A stretch of DNA of 11,244 bases from an uncultured Clostridium sp. Lineage in GTDB: Bacteria; Bacillota; Clostridia; TANB77; CAG-508. Positions 1 to 6,774 of this stretch are shown one piece after another. Under the pieces are notes generated by a model. The model was not told the DNA's origin and did no database searches. It saw only the letters and a program-made list of their open reading frames with translations. The translations under genes were made by a program, and so were the position numbers. The stretch is taken from the NCBI GenBank assembly GCA_947568605.1, contig CANOPV010000012.1:1-11244 (forward strand), read 5' to 3'. Every line of letters starts with the position of its first letter. The first letter of the stretch is position 1.

Positions 1-63
1 ATTGAAGAGTTAGGAGAAATATTATGTGCGAATATTGTAATCTTAGACATAACAAGAAAATAG
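1..63 (+). CDS. C-terminal tail of an upstream gene (partial, uncertain)
   Basis: The first frame is open from base 1 to a TAG at 61-63 and would give the last 20 residues of a protein ending in DITRK. It would overlap the next gene by 40 bases. A different frame closes at a TAG at 11-13 that is embedded in the next gene's SD, which is an equally good end for the upstream gene. I cannot choose between them from so little sequence, and no function can be read. Confidence 0.25.
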   Translation: MEELGEILCANIVILDITRK

Positions 64-210
64 ATATAGGTATCAATAAAGCTAATTTATTATTTCTTTA
101 TAGATATAGCAATAAATATACAATAAAAGCGGAGTATGATTTGATTGATAAAATTGGTTACGATAGTATAGAAATAAACTATTGTCCTCAATGTCGGAAG
201 GAAGTTGTAA
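24..210 (+). CDS. Small zinc-ribbon protein, probably read through a +1 shift at CGG
   Basis: This 61-residue protein begins MCEYC and carries a second Cys pair near its end, so the two CxxC pairs probably bind one zinc ion. The ATG at 24 follows a good SD (GGAGA at 12-16). Read plainly, the end is CPQCRKEVVICK, stopping at 221 and running 10 bases into the next gene. If the C of the in-frame CGG at 195 is skipped, the end becomes CPQCGRKL with a TAA at 208-210. From memory, endings of the form YCPxCGRKL are very common in small Firmicutes phage zinc proteins, so I prefer the shifted form. It would also finish just before the next ATG at 212. The role is unknown; proteins of this type sit among phage accessory genes. 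Confidence 0.65.
195..198 (+). other. In-frame CGGA, proposed +1 recoding site
   Basis: The codon after TGT is CGG. Skipping its C gives GGA AGG AAG TTG TAA, which yields the common zinc-ribbon ending CGRKL. The plain reading also gives a possible Cys-containing tail, so this site supports the pattern but does not prove it. Confidence 0.5.
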
Positions 211-211
211 T

Positions 212-481
212 ATGCAAATAGGAACATATATAAAACTAATATTACAAAAAAAGAATATGACACAACAAGATTTAGTAAATAGAATAAATGAGTTACATTT
301 AGCAAATGGAACAATGTACAAAAACAAAATATCAGAAATGTTAAATGGGCAAATGAGTATAACAACAGTAATGGCAAGAAAAATAGAAATAGCACTAGAC
401 TTACCAAAGTATAGTTTAGTAGAACTAGTAGGCTTTCCAACAAATGATAGATATATGAGAAGATTGGAGGAATTAAAGTAA
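212..481 (+). CDS. Helix-turn-helix (XRE/Cro-like) DNA-binding protein
   Basis: The 89-residue protein starts MQIGTYIKLILQKKNMTQQ. The stretch LILQKKNMTQQDLVNRI followed by NKISEMLNGQMSI and then a third helix (ARKIEIALDL) has the spacing of an XRE-family helix-turn-helix, with the recognition helix near YKNKISEMLN. I chose the ATG at 212 because AAGGAAG lies 7 bases before it; an in-frame ATG at 182 would add ten residues that overlap the previous gene and match no domain. It is likely a small regulator acting on DNA in the host cytoplasm. The next gene follows at once (TAA then ATG). It could instead be a terminase small subunit, since no other candidate is visible, but it is four genes away from the terminase. 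Confidence 0.7.
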   Translation: MQIGTYIKLILQKKNMTQQDLVNRINELHLANGTMYKNKISEMLNGQMSITTVMARKIEIALDLPKYSLVELVGFPTNDRYMRRLEELK

Positions 482-763
482 ATGAAAGTAATAAGTAAAT
501 CAATAGAATATAAGGTTATAGAAGTAGTAGAAAGTGCACAATTTTACGTAGAAATAGGGAAATTGCTAGATGAAAAAGATTATACATTAAAAGAAACAGA
601 AGAAAGATGGGGCAGATGTATAACAGTATTTTTAAATATAGATGACAGAGAAATTAAAGTAAAAGAAAATCATTACATATTAGTAAATCAAGAAAAATCA
701 ACATTAAAATATATAACCAAAGAAGAATACGAAGAAGAATTTGTAGAATTGAAAGAGGACTAA
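482..763 (+). CDS. Small phage protein of unknown function
   Basis: The 93-residue acidic protein starts at an ATG directly after the stop of the HTH gene, with GGAGGA at 465-470 as SD. The second half (IKVKENHYILVNQEK, then ITKEEYEEEFVEL) resembles the general layout of small phage proteins that carry a short beta segment followed by a 'KEEFEKxY' helix, but I cannot name a family with confidence. There are no membrane segments or Cys clusters. The position suggests an accessory or regulatory gene rather than a virion part. Confidence 0.7.
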   Translation: MKVISKSIEYKVIEVVESAQFYVEIGKLLDEKDYTLKETEERWGRCITVFLNIDDREIKVKENHYILVNQEKSTLKYITKEEYEEEFVELKED

Positions 764-766
764 TTT

Positions 767-925
767 ATGGAACAAAGATTACAAGAATTAAAAGAAAAAA
801 TAACATCTTTTGTAAGAGATTACAAAATCAAAGATTTTAATGTAGAAATAAACGAAGATATAGATTTGGTTAGCAAAGATACTTACGAAACACAGACAAA
901 AGTAAATTTAGAAATAAGAGTGTGA
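767..925 (+). CDS. Short hypothetical protein (52 aa)
   Basis: A 52-codon frame runs from ATG 767 to TGA 923-925, starting MEQRLQELKEKITSFVRD. AAAGAGG at 751-757 gives an SD at normal distance. It fills the space between two well-supported genes with a 3-base gap before and a 4-base gap after. The first half is a charged amphipathic helix and the second half (KDFNVEINEDIDL, then VNLEIRV) looks like alternating beta strands. I do not recognise it. Its TGA end shows that TGA works as a stop here. Confidence 0.65.
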   Translation: MEQRLQELKEKITSFVRDYKIKDFNVEINEDIDLVSKDTYETQTKVNLEIRV

Positions 926-929
926 TGTA

Positions 930-1298
930 ATGAGTGGAATATGGAAAAACAAAGAAACAGGAGAAGTAGTTTATGCAGTTAGACTAGGCTATGACATTTC
1001 AAGACCTTATTGGTTTAGAAAATTACAAGAACTGAAAAAACTAAAACCTGACTATATTAAAAGAAAATTAAATATATTTAATAAAACATATATGATAGAT
1101 AATGCACCATATATGTATAGATATAAAAACAAAATTGTATTAAAGGAAGGAATAATATTTTATGCAGAGTTTGAATATTTAGAAAATTCAACTTATAATG
1201 AAAGACTATTTGAAGAAGGAGATAAAAAACTAATAGGACTATTACAAAATTATAAAGAGTTAAATAATTATTTTGAAGTAGTAGAAATAAGAGTATAG
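930..1298 (+). CDS. Hypothetical protein (122 aa)
   Basis: The protein starts MSGIWKNKETGEVVYAVRLG at ATG 930, four bases after the previous TGA; the SD is weak (AAGAGTG), so translation may be coupled to the gene before. It is basic and rich in Tyr and Lys, with no clear motif, signal peptide or membrane helix. The start (WKNKETGEVVYAV) looks like a short beta hairpin. The stop TAG at 1296-1298 lies inside the SD (TAGGAGGT) of the next gene, which supports the end. I do not recognise a family. Confidence 0.65.
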   Translation: MSGIWKNKETGEVVYAVRLGYDISRPYWFRKLQELKKLKPDYIKRKLNIFNKTYMIDNAPYMYRYKNKIVLKEGIIFYAEFEYLENSTYNERLFEEGDKKLIGLLQNYKELNNYFEVVEIRV

Positions 1299-1308
1299 GA
1301 GGTAATAT

Positions 1309-1500
1309 ATGAAATTTGGAGAAGCATTAGAAATAATGAGAAATGGTGGAAAAATTAAAGTACCAGAATGGAATGGTTATTGGTTTAAAAATGGAGCAGA
1401 TATTTGGGTACATACTTATGATGGAAAAGAATTTGTACAAACAGATATGGGCTGGAATAATGCTTATATATGGAGAACAGACTGGGAAAAGGCTAATTAG
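1309..1500 (+). CDS. tad2: DUF2829-like protein, possible Tad2 anti-Thoeris factor
   Basis: The 63-residue protein opens MKFGEALEIMRNGGKIKVP, followed by a WNGYWF motif and ending in TDWEKAN. The pattern F-x-EA-l-x-x-l-x-x-G-k-x-x-x-x-x-WNG and a C-terminal DWE is the signature of the DUF2829 family. Members of this family (Tad2) are known to bind the cyclic ADP-ribose signal made by Thoeris defence systems and so protect phage from NAD-depleting suicide. This copy is at the short end of the family, so it may be a minimal form or have another ligand. The ATG has a perfect SD (GGAGGT at 1298-1303). It lies directly before the terminase, in the accessory block. Family assignment is fairly sure; anti-Thoeris activity is inference. 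Confidence 0.68.
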   Translation: MKFGEALEIMRNGGKIKVPEWNGYWFKNGADIWVHTYDGKEFVQTDMGWNNAYIWRTDWEKAN

Positions 1501-1514
1501 AGGTGATATAAAGG
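1499..1514 (+). promoter_or_regulatory. SD and AGG start of the terminase
   Basis: AGAGGTG at 1499-1505 is followed after 6 bases by AGG at 1512-1514. A TAA at 1509-1511 lies in frame directly before the AGG, so nothing further upstream can be the start. The first in-frame ATG is at 1593 and has no SD. Confidence 0.8.
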
Positions 1515-3273
1515 CAAGATTATGAAAAAACAATAAAAGAAATAATAACAGCATTAAAAGGTAAAGTACCAGATGAATACTCATATTTGACAATGTGTGA
1601 AGCATTGTATCAGTTATTATTAGAGTATTTTGATAGTGGTAAAAATGCAAAGAATAGGCAAGAAATAGAACTAAATGCTTGTAGATATGCAATTACATTT
1701 TTACTACCAGCGACATTACATAGAATGGAAAAATGTGAAGAAGAAAAAAATAGAATAGAATATTATAAATTATATTTAAAGTGTATGGCATTTGCAGGAA
1801 GAAGGTCATTAGAACACTTTTTTGAATATATGGAAATGAACAATACTAAAAGGGTGCTAGAACGGGCGTAAATGCGTTTTAAAGCCATTTTTGTTTTACT
1901 TAAATAAAATTACCTTTTCAGAGAAATTAAAGTATATAGTGGCTTCTTATCCACCTAGTACAGGTAAATCAGTTACTCTTACATATTGGTCAGCTTGGTT
2001 GTATGGAGTAAATAGAGATTATTCAATAATAAGAATGTCTTACTCTGATGACTTAGTTACAGGTTTTAGTAGAAGTATTAAAGAAATCATATTAGATAAG
2101 AGATATAGAGATGTATTCCCAGAATATCAACAATATGGCAATAAACCATTTGCTAGTAGTGAAGTTTATAACTGGAAATTAAAAGGTAGTAGCGTACCAG
2201 CCTCACATATAGCAGTTTCAAGAGACGGACAGGTTACTGGTAAAAGAGCCAATAAAGCAATGATATTTGATGATATGACCAAAGGTGCAGAAGAAGCAAC
2301 AGATAGCAAAATACATCAAGATTTGTACAATAAATGGACTGGAAACTGGATAAACAGACGTGATGGAGATAGCACAAAATTTGTATTTGCAGGTACAATG
2401 TGGTCGCCAGAAGATATACTAAACAGAATTATACAAGATAGAGAAGCCATATCAGAGTTAGTACCAAGTAAACAATTTAAGTATGTATGGGAAAGTAAAG
2501 ACGGTTCAACAGTAGTAATAAGAGTACCTTTACTAGATGAAAATGATGAAACTACTTGTGAAGCAGTAATGACAACAGAAGAAGCAAGACAGTTAAGAGA
2601 TGTAACAGATGATTTTCAATGGGCTTGTGTATATCAACAAGACCCAATACCAGCAGAAGGACTTGATTTTGCAGATGAATTACTAAATCACTTTGAGAGA
2701 CTTCCTGTAAATGAAGATGGAACACCAGCATATAGCAATTATTCATTAGCCGTATTAGATACAACAAGAAAAGGACGAGACAATATATCAATGCCTATAT
2801 GTAAAACAGATGGAAGAAATTACTATATGATAGATTGTATTTTCAAGAAAAAAGGAATTACAGATTTATACGACGAAATAGTTGCAAAGATAGAAGAACA
2901 TCATATTACTTGGCTTGTAATAGAGAATAATACAGATACTTCATTGAAAACATTACTAGATGAAATGCTAGAAAAAAGAGGTATATTTTATTGTAACATT
3001 ACAGAAAAATACAGTACAGTAGTAAAAGAAAGAAGAATAAACCAAAATCAAGGTACAATTAGAAAAATGCTATATTTTAAATACAAAAAAGATTATAAGC
3101 CCAATAGTGATTATGGTAGGTTTATGAAAAACTTAACTACATACAGTTTTGATTATCCCAATAGAAATGATGACGCACCAGATAGTGCAACATTATTTGT
3201 AACAGAGATAATACTTGAAAGAGGAAAACCAAATAAACCAAAACCAGTAAATAGAAGATTGTTAGGAGTGTAG
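1512..3273 (+). CDS. terL: Terminase large subunit, AGG start and internal +1 shift
   Basis: This is the motor that packages phage DNA into the prohead: an ATPase plus a nuclease acting at the portal. With the +1 shift at 1863 it is one 586-residue protein. The N-terminal helical part includes GRRSLEHFFEYME, matching a YME-containing segment I recall from Clostridia phage terminases. Walker A is PPSTGKS (about 147-153) and Walker B is AMIFDD (about 249-254). The nuclease has Asp in LDTTRKG (about 416), Glu in VIENN (about 471) and Asp in DDAPDS (about 553-557). The first part (to TAA 1871) and second part (from 1861 in the next frame) are separate under plain reading. Stops at 1858 (second frame) and 1869 (first frame) confine the shift to the codons CGG GCG. 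The start is AGG after AGAGGTG. No small subunit is recognisable beside it. Confidence 0.9.
1863..1866 (+). other. In-frame CGGG, +1 recoding site in the terminase
   Basis: GAA CGG GCG TAA would stop the terminase at residue 119. Skipping the C gives GAA GGG CGT AAA TGC and joins the N-terminal helices to the ATPase core. A stop in the downstream frame at 1858-1860 means the shift must happen within two codons, CGG or GCG. Confidence 0.85.
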
Positions 3274-3275
3274 AT

Positions 3276-3500
3276 ATGAAAAGAAGTAATGAAGAAATTG
3301 AAGAAAAACTAAACAAGGATATTGAATGTTATTTTGAAATAAGGAAAGATTTTGATAATTATATGGCAAAATGCAATTTATTTAACGAAGAAACAAAAAA
3401 TCAATTCTTGACTATGATAATAACACAGAATGATTTTATATGTAAATTATTAAGTTATATAATATTAAAAATGAAAAATGGAGAAAACAATGAAAAATAA
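3276..3500 (+). CDS. Small helical protein of unknown function
   Basis: The 74-residue protein starts at ATG 3276 two bases after the terminase stop, with TAGGAGTG as SD. It is charged at the start (MKRSNEEIEEKLNKDIE), then mostly predicted helix, with a hydrophobic stretch ITQNDFICKLLSYIILKM near the end that is too polar to call a firm membrane helix. The end overlaps the start of the next gene. I do not recognise the family. A two-helix regulator or a small packaging-associated protein are both possible. Confidence 0.65.
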   Translation: MKRSNEEIEEKLNKDIECYFEIRKDFDNYMAKCNLFNEETKNQFLTMIITQNDFICKLLSYIILKMKNGENNEK

Positions 3501-3795
3501 TAAAGTAAAAATAGGTTATAAAGAATATGAAATAGTAAAGAAAGAAGAAATAATTGAAGTGGCTGGTGTGTATTATGGTACAACAGATTATGAAAAAGAT
3601 AAAATAACAATAGCAAGCAAATATCCACAAAGTCATCAAAATCAAACATTTATACACGAATTATTGCATTGTATAGCAGATAAGTATAATTTGACTGAAT
3701 TAAATAAAGATGAGCATACAATAGAATTACTAGCAGTAGGTCTATACGAAGCAATATTAGATAACTCACATATATTTACTATGAAAGATATTTAG
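3490..3795 (+). CDS. HExxH metalloprotease-like phage protein
   Basis: The 101-residue protein carries TFIHELLHCIADKYNL (about residues 54-69), an HELLH that fits the HExxH zinc-binding motif of minimal metallopeptidases such as the ImmA/IrrE and SprT-like groups. A later Glu-rich segment (EHTIELLAVGLYEAIL) could supply the third zinc ligand. Small proteins of this layout are common in Firmicutes phages, but their substrates are unknown; none of the HTH partner genes typical of ImmA is beside it. I chose ATG 3490 over the in-frame ATG 3478 because GGAG at 3480-3483 is at proper distance from 3490. It overlaps the previous gene's last 11 bases. Confidence 0.75.
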   Translation: MKNNKVKIGYKEYEIVKKEEIIEVAGVYYGTTDYEKDKITIASKYPQSHQNQTFIHELLHCIADKYNLTELNKDEHTIELLAVGLYEAILDNSHIFTMKDI

Positions 3796-3808
3796 AGGTG
3801 GTATAAGG
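3794..3808 (+). promoter_or_regulatory. SD and AGG start of the CxxC protein
   Basis: AGAGGTG at 3794-3800 is followed after 5 bases by AGG at 3806. The codon before is ATA (3803), which could in principle be the start, but its distance from the SD is only 2 bases. The arrangement closely copies the terminase start (AGAGGTG, ATA, AAGG). Confidence 0.65.
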
Positions 3809-4040
3809 AAGAATATTTGTTGGAAATGCGAACACTGGCAAGAATGCTTTAAATACAGGTATGGCAATTTTAAACAAGAATATATGACAAAAGTAAAAAT
3901 GGAAAAAGATAGTTGGGGAGATATATTTATTAATGTATATGAATGTGATAAATTCTCTTATGAATATCAATCAGATATGCCAAAACTTAATCAAAAATAT
4001 ATGCTAGATTACATAAAACGGAAAAATGCTAAGAAATTAA
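3806..4040 (+). CDS. Small CxxC zinc-binding-like protein, AGG start
   Basis: The N-terminus reads (AGG)KNICWKCEHWQEC, with CxxC, then H and a further Cys, and a later ECDKF motif. This is a plausible zinc site of the kind seen in small phage proteins ending in 'ECxxF'. The first in-frame ATG (3884) lies beyond all of the first Cys cluster, so an ATG start would destroy the motif; AGG at 3806 after AGAGGTG keeps it. An in-frame CGG at 4019 offers a +1 shift giving a tail of IKGKMLRN and a TAA at 4038-4040 (77 residues). Without the shift the frame runs on to TAA at 4109-4111. Nothing conserved decides between the two ends. The role is unknown. Confidence 0.6.
4019..4022 (+). other. In-frame CGGA, possible +1 recoding site
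   Basis: AAA CGG AAA lies near the end of the CxxC protein. Skipping the C ends the protein after seven more codons. The plain frame continues 30 codons with a low-complexity tail. This is compatible with the CGG pattern but is not independent proof. Confidence 0.35.
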
Positions 4041-4115
4041 AAAACTATATTATAATACTATATAGGAGAATTGTTTTTTATGTGAAAGAACAATGGGAAA
4101 GAGATACGTAAATTT

Positions 4116-4195
4116 ATGGAGGGAAAGTATCTATATTCTAATTCCTCCATTATTCACAAGGGGTCGAAAGACCTCTCAAATATAAATGGAGGAGA
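4116..4195 (+). promoter_or_regulatory. Bistable RNA hairpin over a Shine-Dalgarno site
   Basis: The segment TTCCTCCAT (4142-4150) can pair with ATGGAGGA (4186-4193), which is the SD of the gene starting at 4203, giving an 8-bp stem that closes over a second hairpin, GGGGTC-GAAA-GACCTC (4160-4175, 6 bp with a GAAA tetraloop). The same segment can instead pair with an upstream copy, ATGGAGGGAA (4116-4125, 7 bp, one bulge, 2 bp). The two pairings exclude each other, so the upstream copy could free the SD. This is the layout of a translation switch. The trigger (ligand, protein, or ribosomes on the upstream gene) cannot be seen. It lies in the only sizeable gap among the small genes (4041-4202). 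Confidence 0.5.
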
Positions 4196-4202
4196 TAGAA
4201 GA

Positions 4203-4421
4203 ATGGTAAAAACTATATCTTTAAGTGGTTTTATAATATATAAGAAAAAAGGATATTATTATTCAAACAAGATAAAAGCATTATTAAATATAAAAAATAA
4301 AAACTTTAATGAATATTGCAAAAATAGGATAAAACTAGGAGAAAGTAAATATTTTATCAATTTAGGTAAAGCATTTATGGAAGGAATTGAAAAAGGTCTA
4401 AAGACAGAAGGTGTGGTGTAA
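4203..4421 (+). CDS. Small basic protein of unknown function
   Basis: The 72-residue protein starts MVKTISLSGFIIYKKKGYYY and is strongly basic and Tyr-rich in the first half, with a helical second half ending KGLKTEGVV. I chose ATG 4203 because GGAGGAGA (4188-4195) is at the right distance; an in-frame ATG at 4116 would code through the hairpin region and is preceded by no good SD. Its SD is buried in the hairpin described at 4116-4195, so its translation may be controlled. The stop TAA directly abuts the AGG start of the portal. I do not recognise the family; nucleic-acid binding is a guess from charge only. Confidence 0.6.
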   Translation: MVKTISLSGFIIYKKKGYYYSNKIKALLNIKNKNFNEYCKNRIKLGESKYFINLGKAFMEGIEKGLKTEGVV

Positions 4422-4424
4422 AGG
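4408..4424 (+). promoter_or_regulatory. SD and AGG start of the portal
   Basis: AAGGTG at 4408-4413 precedes AGG at 4422 by 8 bases. The previous gene's TAA (4419-4421) is in frame and directly before the AGG. The next in-frame ATG (4605) is 61 codons later, inside conserved portal sequence. Confidence 0.78.
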
Positions 4425-6087
4425 GAAGAAAACGAGAATAAAAAAGAAGAACAAGATGTATTAAATAATCCAGATGTAAGCATACCAACTGAAACACCTA
4501 CTGTAACACCTAAGGAAGAGCCACAACAAGTTTTCTTTGGTAGAAGTGTAATTTATTCATCTTTAAAGAAAAACGAACTTACAGCCCAAAATATACTTGA
4601 AATATTGCCTTCTGTATTAAGAATACACGAGCAAAATGCAAGTGAAATAGATTATTTATGGAGATATTACAAAGGCGAACAACCAATATTAAAGAAAACA
4701 AAGAAGGTAAGACCAGATATAAATAATGTAGTGCTAGAAAATCACGCATTTGAGGTTGTGGAGTTTGCTAAATCTAATGCTTTTGGAGAGCCAGTACAAT
4801 ATGTACAAAAAGGTGAGAAAGATACAGAAGTAGTAAATCCAGAAATATCAACTTTAAATAGATTTATGGCAAGTGAAGATAAGCCAAGTTTAGATAATGA
4901 ACTTGCAGAATGGCAAAGAATTGCAGGAACTGCTTATCGATGGAGTGATACAGATACCCCAGACGATGAAGATGAAGCACCTTTTGAAATGTCAGTACCA
5001 GACCCTAGAAGAACATTTGTAGTATATTCTAGCGGAATAAAAAAAGAACCATTATTTAGTGGCTATTACAGTTGGTTTTCAAATATATCAATGTCAGAAA
5101 GTGCTGTAAGAGAATTTAATTCAAGATATAGAGTAATAACAATATATACAGATGACTTTATGTTAGAAATAAAAGAAACTAATGGAAATTATATATTAAA
5201 CGAATTTAATGACCCATTAACAAAAGGAGAAAAAATAAAAGAATATCCTTTAATCCCAAAAGGTCAAAGAATTATAGAATATCCATTAAATACAGCAAGA
5301 ATAGGATTAATTGAGTTAGTAATAACGCAATTAAATGCTTTAAATAAAATTAAGTCAGACGATTTAGACGGAATAGACCAGTTTGTACAAAGTTTATTAG
5401 TATTTATAAATCAAGATGTTTCAGTAGAAGATGTAAAAGAACTTGAAGAAGCTGGAGCAATAAAAGTATTTACAAACGACCCACGGAAAGCCAGCAGATG
5501 TAAGACTACTTACACAACAATTAAAACATAGTGAAACAAAAATAGTAACAGATGATATATATAATAAAATTCTAACAATATTAGGCATTCCAAGACTAAA
5601 CGACAAACCAAGTGGAGGAGATACAGGACAAGCAAGACTTTTAGGCGAAGGTTGGACTATGGCATATCAAAGAGCGAAGCAAGACGACCTAAACTTTAAG
5701 AAATCAGAAAGACAGTTTTTAAAACTAATATTAAATATATGTAAATCAGACATTAGAGAAAATTCAGAAAAGATAAAGAACTTGAAAATATCAGATATAG
5801 ATATAAAAATACCTCGTGATAAGTCAGATAACTTACTTGTAAAAGCACAAGCATTGTTAGGTTTACTAGAGGCAGGAGTACACCCAGAAATAGCCTTTAC
5901 AGTAGTAGGTCTATTTGGAGACCCACACGATGTATTCCAAAAAAGTGTTAATTTTCAAGGCGAAGATTTTTGGAAGAAGGTACAAGATATTGCAAAAGAG
6001 AAGTTAAATGCTCAAAGCAATATCAAAGAGCCAGAAAGCAAAAATCAAAACCAAGATAAAAATAAATTACCTAGCAAACAGGGTTAA
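4422..6087 (+). CDS. Portal protein (SPP1 gp6-like), AGG start and +1 shift
   Basis: The portal is the dodecameric ring at the capsid vertex through which DNA enters and leaves. With the +1 shift at 5484 it is 554 residues. Family landmarks as I recall them: ASEIDYLWRYYKGEQPIL, VRPDINN, FGEPVQYVQ, a middle NDP-GKPADVR, then GIPRLNDKPSGGDTGQAR and LGEGW, followed by a helical region and a polar Gln/Asn/Lys tail. Conserved residues extend upstream of the first ATG (4605), including AQNILEILPSVLRIHEQN, so the gene must begin earlier, at AGG 4422. Under plain reading it breaks at TAG 5531, while the rest lies in the next frame. The shift must fall between 5464 and 5528; only CCA-(C)-GGA at 5484 gives the expected NDPGKPADVR. 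It sits directly before scaffold and capsid genes, as usual. Confidence 0.9.
5484..5487 (+). other. In-frame CGGA, +1 recoding site in the portal
   Basis: CCA CGG AAA GCC leads to a short nonsense tail and TAG 5531. Skipping the C gives CCA GGA AAG CCA GCA GAT GTA, restoring NDPGKPADVRLL and the conserved second half. The downstream frame has a stop at 5461-5463, bounding the shift from above. The base skipped is not in a homopolymer. Confidence 0.87.
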
Positions 6088-6152
6088 GTTTGCCATACTA
6101 ATATGTGTTTCCAGACACAGTAAAAAAATGGAGTATGAGAAAGGATAAAATT

Positions 6153-6752
6153 ATGGAGGAAGAATTAAATCAAATCTTATCTAATGAGCAATTAGATACA
6201 GAAGCAAGAGCAGAGGCAATTAAAAAGATAGTTAATAATAACTATGTGCCAAAAGATGTTCAAAAACAAACAAAAGATGAATGGAAAAATAAATATTCAA
6301 CGTTAGAAGCAGAATACAACAAATTTAAAGAAGAAAAAATGACAGCAGAAGAAAAACAAGCAGAATTAAGAAAAATAGAAGCAGAAAAATCAGAAAAACA
6401 AAGTAAAATGCTAAGTCAATTATTTGCAGAAAATGTATTTTCAAAAGCAGGGTTCAAAGAAGAAGACTATAAGGAAATTATACCAAGTATTCTTAAAAAA
6501 GACCCAGAAGAAACAAAAAGTCTAGCAAATGTTATATGTAATACAATGCTAAACCAAAAGAAAGCAATTGAAAATCAAGTAAAAGAGCAAATAATAAAAG
6601 GACAAAGAAAGCCAGAAGGCGGAGACGATTTAAACAATAATTTAACGCAATTAGATAAATTAAAAAATGCTTATGCCGAAGCAGAAAAAAACGGCGATAT
6701 GGTTGCTATGGCAGGTTTAACAATGCAAATAGCACAAGCACAAAATAAATAA
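6153..6752 (+). CDS. Capsid scaffold protein
   Basis: The 199-residue, highly charged protein is Glu/Lys/Gln-rich with a long coiled-coil stretch (roughly residues 35-90, e.g. TLEAEYNKFKEEKMTAEEKQ), a more ordered part (LFAENVFSKAGFKEEDYKEI) and a C-terminal helix. This is the standard look of a phage scaffold (DUF4355 / minor structural GP20 type), which guides assembly of the prohead and is removed before DNA filling. Placement between portal and major capsid agrees. I chose ATG 6153 (MEEELNQIL) because AAAGGA lies about 8 bases before it. It starts with a normal ATG, unlike portal and capsid on each side. Confidence 0.85.
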   Translation: MEEELNQILSNEQLDTEARAEAIKKIVNNNYVPKDVQKQTKDEWKNKYSTLEAEYNKFKEEKMTAEEKQAELRKIEAEKSEKQSKMLSQLFAENVFSKAGFKEEDYKEIIPSILKKDPEETKSLANVICNTMLNQKKAIENQVKEQIIKGQRKPEGGDDLNNNLTQLDKLKNAYAEAEKNGDMVAMAGLTMQIAQAQNK

Positions 6753-6754
6753 AG

Positions 6755-6774
6755 AAAGGATATGATGATGAAGG
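6755..6774 (+). promoter_or_regulatory. SD, decoy ATG triplets and AGG start of the capsid gene
   Basis: AAAGGA (6755-6760) is followed by three tandem ATG codons (6762, 6765, 6768) in a different frame that ends after M-M-M-K-G-R at TAA 6780-6782. AGG at 6772 is 11 bases from the SD and has an in-frame TGA (6769-6771) just before it. A +1 step from ATG 6768 over one A would also enter the capsid frame. Confidence 0.7.

Noticed and set aside
1891..1893. TTG 1891 as the start of a shorter terminase
   Set aside because: It has no SD, would leave only about 20 residues before Walker A, and drops the conserved N-terminal helical segment found in the preceding frame.
4051..4056. TATAAT at 4051 as a promoter for the 4203 gene
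   Set aside because: No -35 element at proper distance; such hexamers are expected by chance in this AT-rich sequence.
4080..4085. ATG TGA AAG at 4080 as a gene start with TGA read as Trp or Gly
   Set aside because: TGA ends genes at 925, 8184 and 9061, so it is a normal stop here.
4160..4175. GGGGTCGAAAGACCTC as the T-arm of a tRNA
   Set aside because: The loop is four bases, not seven, and no acceptor, D or anticodon arm can be fitted around it.
4093..4185. A 30-codon frame from ATG 4093 (MGKRYVNLWRESIY...) across the hairpin region
   Set aside because: Weak SD, no recognised family, and the sequence is better explained by RNA pairing.
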